Below, in pieces: positions 5,487 to 5,944 of a stretch of DNA of 5,944 bases. The stretch lies in assembly GCA_030596265.1 (NCBI GenBank), contig JAUVKM010000145.1:1-5944 (forward strand), given 5' to 3'. A program made the translations under genes and the position numbers. Below the pieces are notes generated by a model that was not told where the DNA came from, searched no databases, and saw only the letters and a list, made by a program, of their open reading frames with translations. Numbering within the stretch: the first letter of the stretch is position 1; each line of letters opens with the position of its first letter. The stretch is from Candidatus Cloacimonadota bacterium. Its GTDB lineage: Bacteria > Cloacimonadota > Cloacimonadia > Cloacimonadales > TCS61.

Positions 5487-5944
5487 ATGAATCTTAATGA
5501 AACAAAATACTCTAAATATGCTTTAGTTCAGGAAATGATGGATACGGTTGATGTTGTAAAAAAGTTCGATTCTAAACAAGCAGAGAAAATTGCTCAAAAA
5601 ATTAGTTCCGTTGGGAAACTGCTGCTTACCGGTGAAGGCTCCAGCAGAATATTTCCGGCAAAAAATGCAATCAGAAAAGCTCTTACTCAAGGCTTGGATA
5701 TCTGCATTACAACTGATGGATCCAGGCAGTCAGCTCTCTATGATCTTTCCAAGTTTGCTGTTTTTTGTGCTTCAAATTCAGGTAAAACCAAAGAAATAAT
5801 TTTATTGGCAAAAAAGTTGGCAGAAATAGGTAATGATAATCGTTTTGCTTTATCAGCTAATAATAATACTCCACTCGAAAAAGAATGCAAGGAAACATTT
5901 GTATTGAATTGTGGTTGGGAACAAGCTGTAGCTGCTACCAAAAG
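5487..5944 (+). CDS. SIS-domain sugar isomerase-like protein, 3' end cut by window
   Basis: The frame is open from the ATG at 5487 to the last base (152 codons and 2 bases). AAAGGAGA (5473-5480) lies six bases before the ATG. The product resembles the first SIS half of GlmS-isomerase and AgaS-type proteins, which bind phosphorylated amino sugars: a helical start (YALVQEMM), the beta-strand and loop LLLTGEGSSRIFPAKNAIRKAL (43-65, quoted here by span with GSSR as phosphate-loop candidate), SNSGKTKE (96-103, the SxSGxT phosphate-binding loop) and CGWEQAVAATK (142-152), matching the E..VA.TK motif of the GlmS isomerase domain where the catalytic Glu lies. No glutaminase domain precedes it, so it would not use glutamine like GlmS; deamination or isomerisation of a sugar phosphate, or sensing of one, is possible. 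It shares an operon with the upstream beta-helix gene. The missing second SIS half prevents a finer call. Confidence 0.88.
   Translation, partial: MNLNETKYSKYALVQEMMDTVDVVKKFDSKQAEKIAQKISSVGKLLLTGEGSSRIFPAKNAIRKALTQGLDICITTDGSRQSALYDLSKFAVFCASNSGKTKEIILLAKKLAEIGNDNRFALSANNNTPLEKECKETFVLNCGWEQAVAATK

Noticed and set aside
5738..5941. Minus-strand open frame of 67 codons at the right end
   Set aside because: It lies antisense within the SIS gene, whose + strand frame has recognisable motifs throughout.

Overview
The window is AT-rich bacterial DNA with short gene spacing, Shine-Dalgarno sites (AAAGGAGA, GAGGAG) and the standard code. Gene content points to the Bacteroidota/FCB superphylum or a neighbour such as Cloacimonadota. 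The main clues are a full-length PorX-type response regulator with a PglZ domain and a DUF4954-type beta-helix protein followed by a SIS protein. The ubiquitous-looking intergenic repeat debris (ctctgag, cgaag and agattcttcgct blocks) fits the same groups. The exact phylum is an inference.

Layout: all genes are on the + strand. Positions 1-651 hold the 3' three quarters of panB (pantothenate synthesis). It is followed after 8 bases by a 202-codon gene (660-1268) for a probable HTH-like protein of unknown role. A 318-base gap (1269-1586) contains no intact gene. It holds a mosaic of repeat fragments, including a short C-terminal remnant of a GIY-YIG endonuclease gene, an 18-base perfect palindrome and a second hairpin inside an approximately 108-base element with imperfect inverted ends. 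A possible promoter closes the gap. Positions 1587-3140 encode the PorX-like regulator (REC plus PglZ/alkaline-phosphatase-fold domain). After a 115-base AT-rich spacer with a perfect TTGACA box comes an apparent two-gene operon: a 734-residue DUF4954-like left-handed beta-helix protein (3256-5460) and, 26 bases on, a SIS-domain sugar isomerase-like gene (5487 to the window end, cut off).

How the genes might work together: panB and its downstream gene are probably co-transcribed but have no obvious shared function. The PorX-like protein is probably one half of a two-component system whose kinase is not in the window. The beta-helix plus SIS pair resembles, in fold content only, the GlmU acyltransferase domain plus GlmS isomerase domain pairing of amino-sugar synthesis. 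It is the least characterised part of the window and the best candidate for an undescribed pathway.
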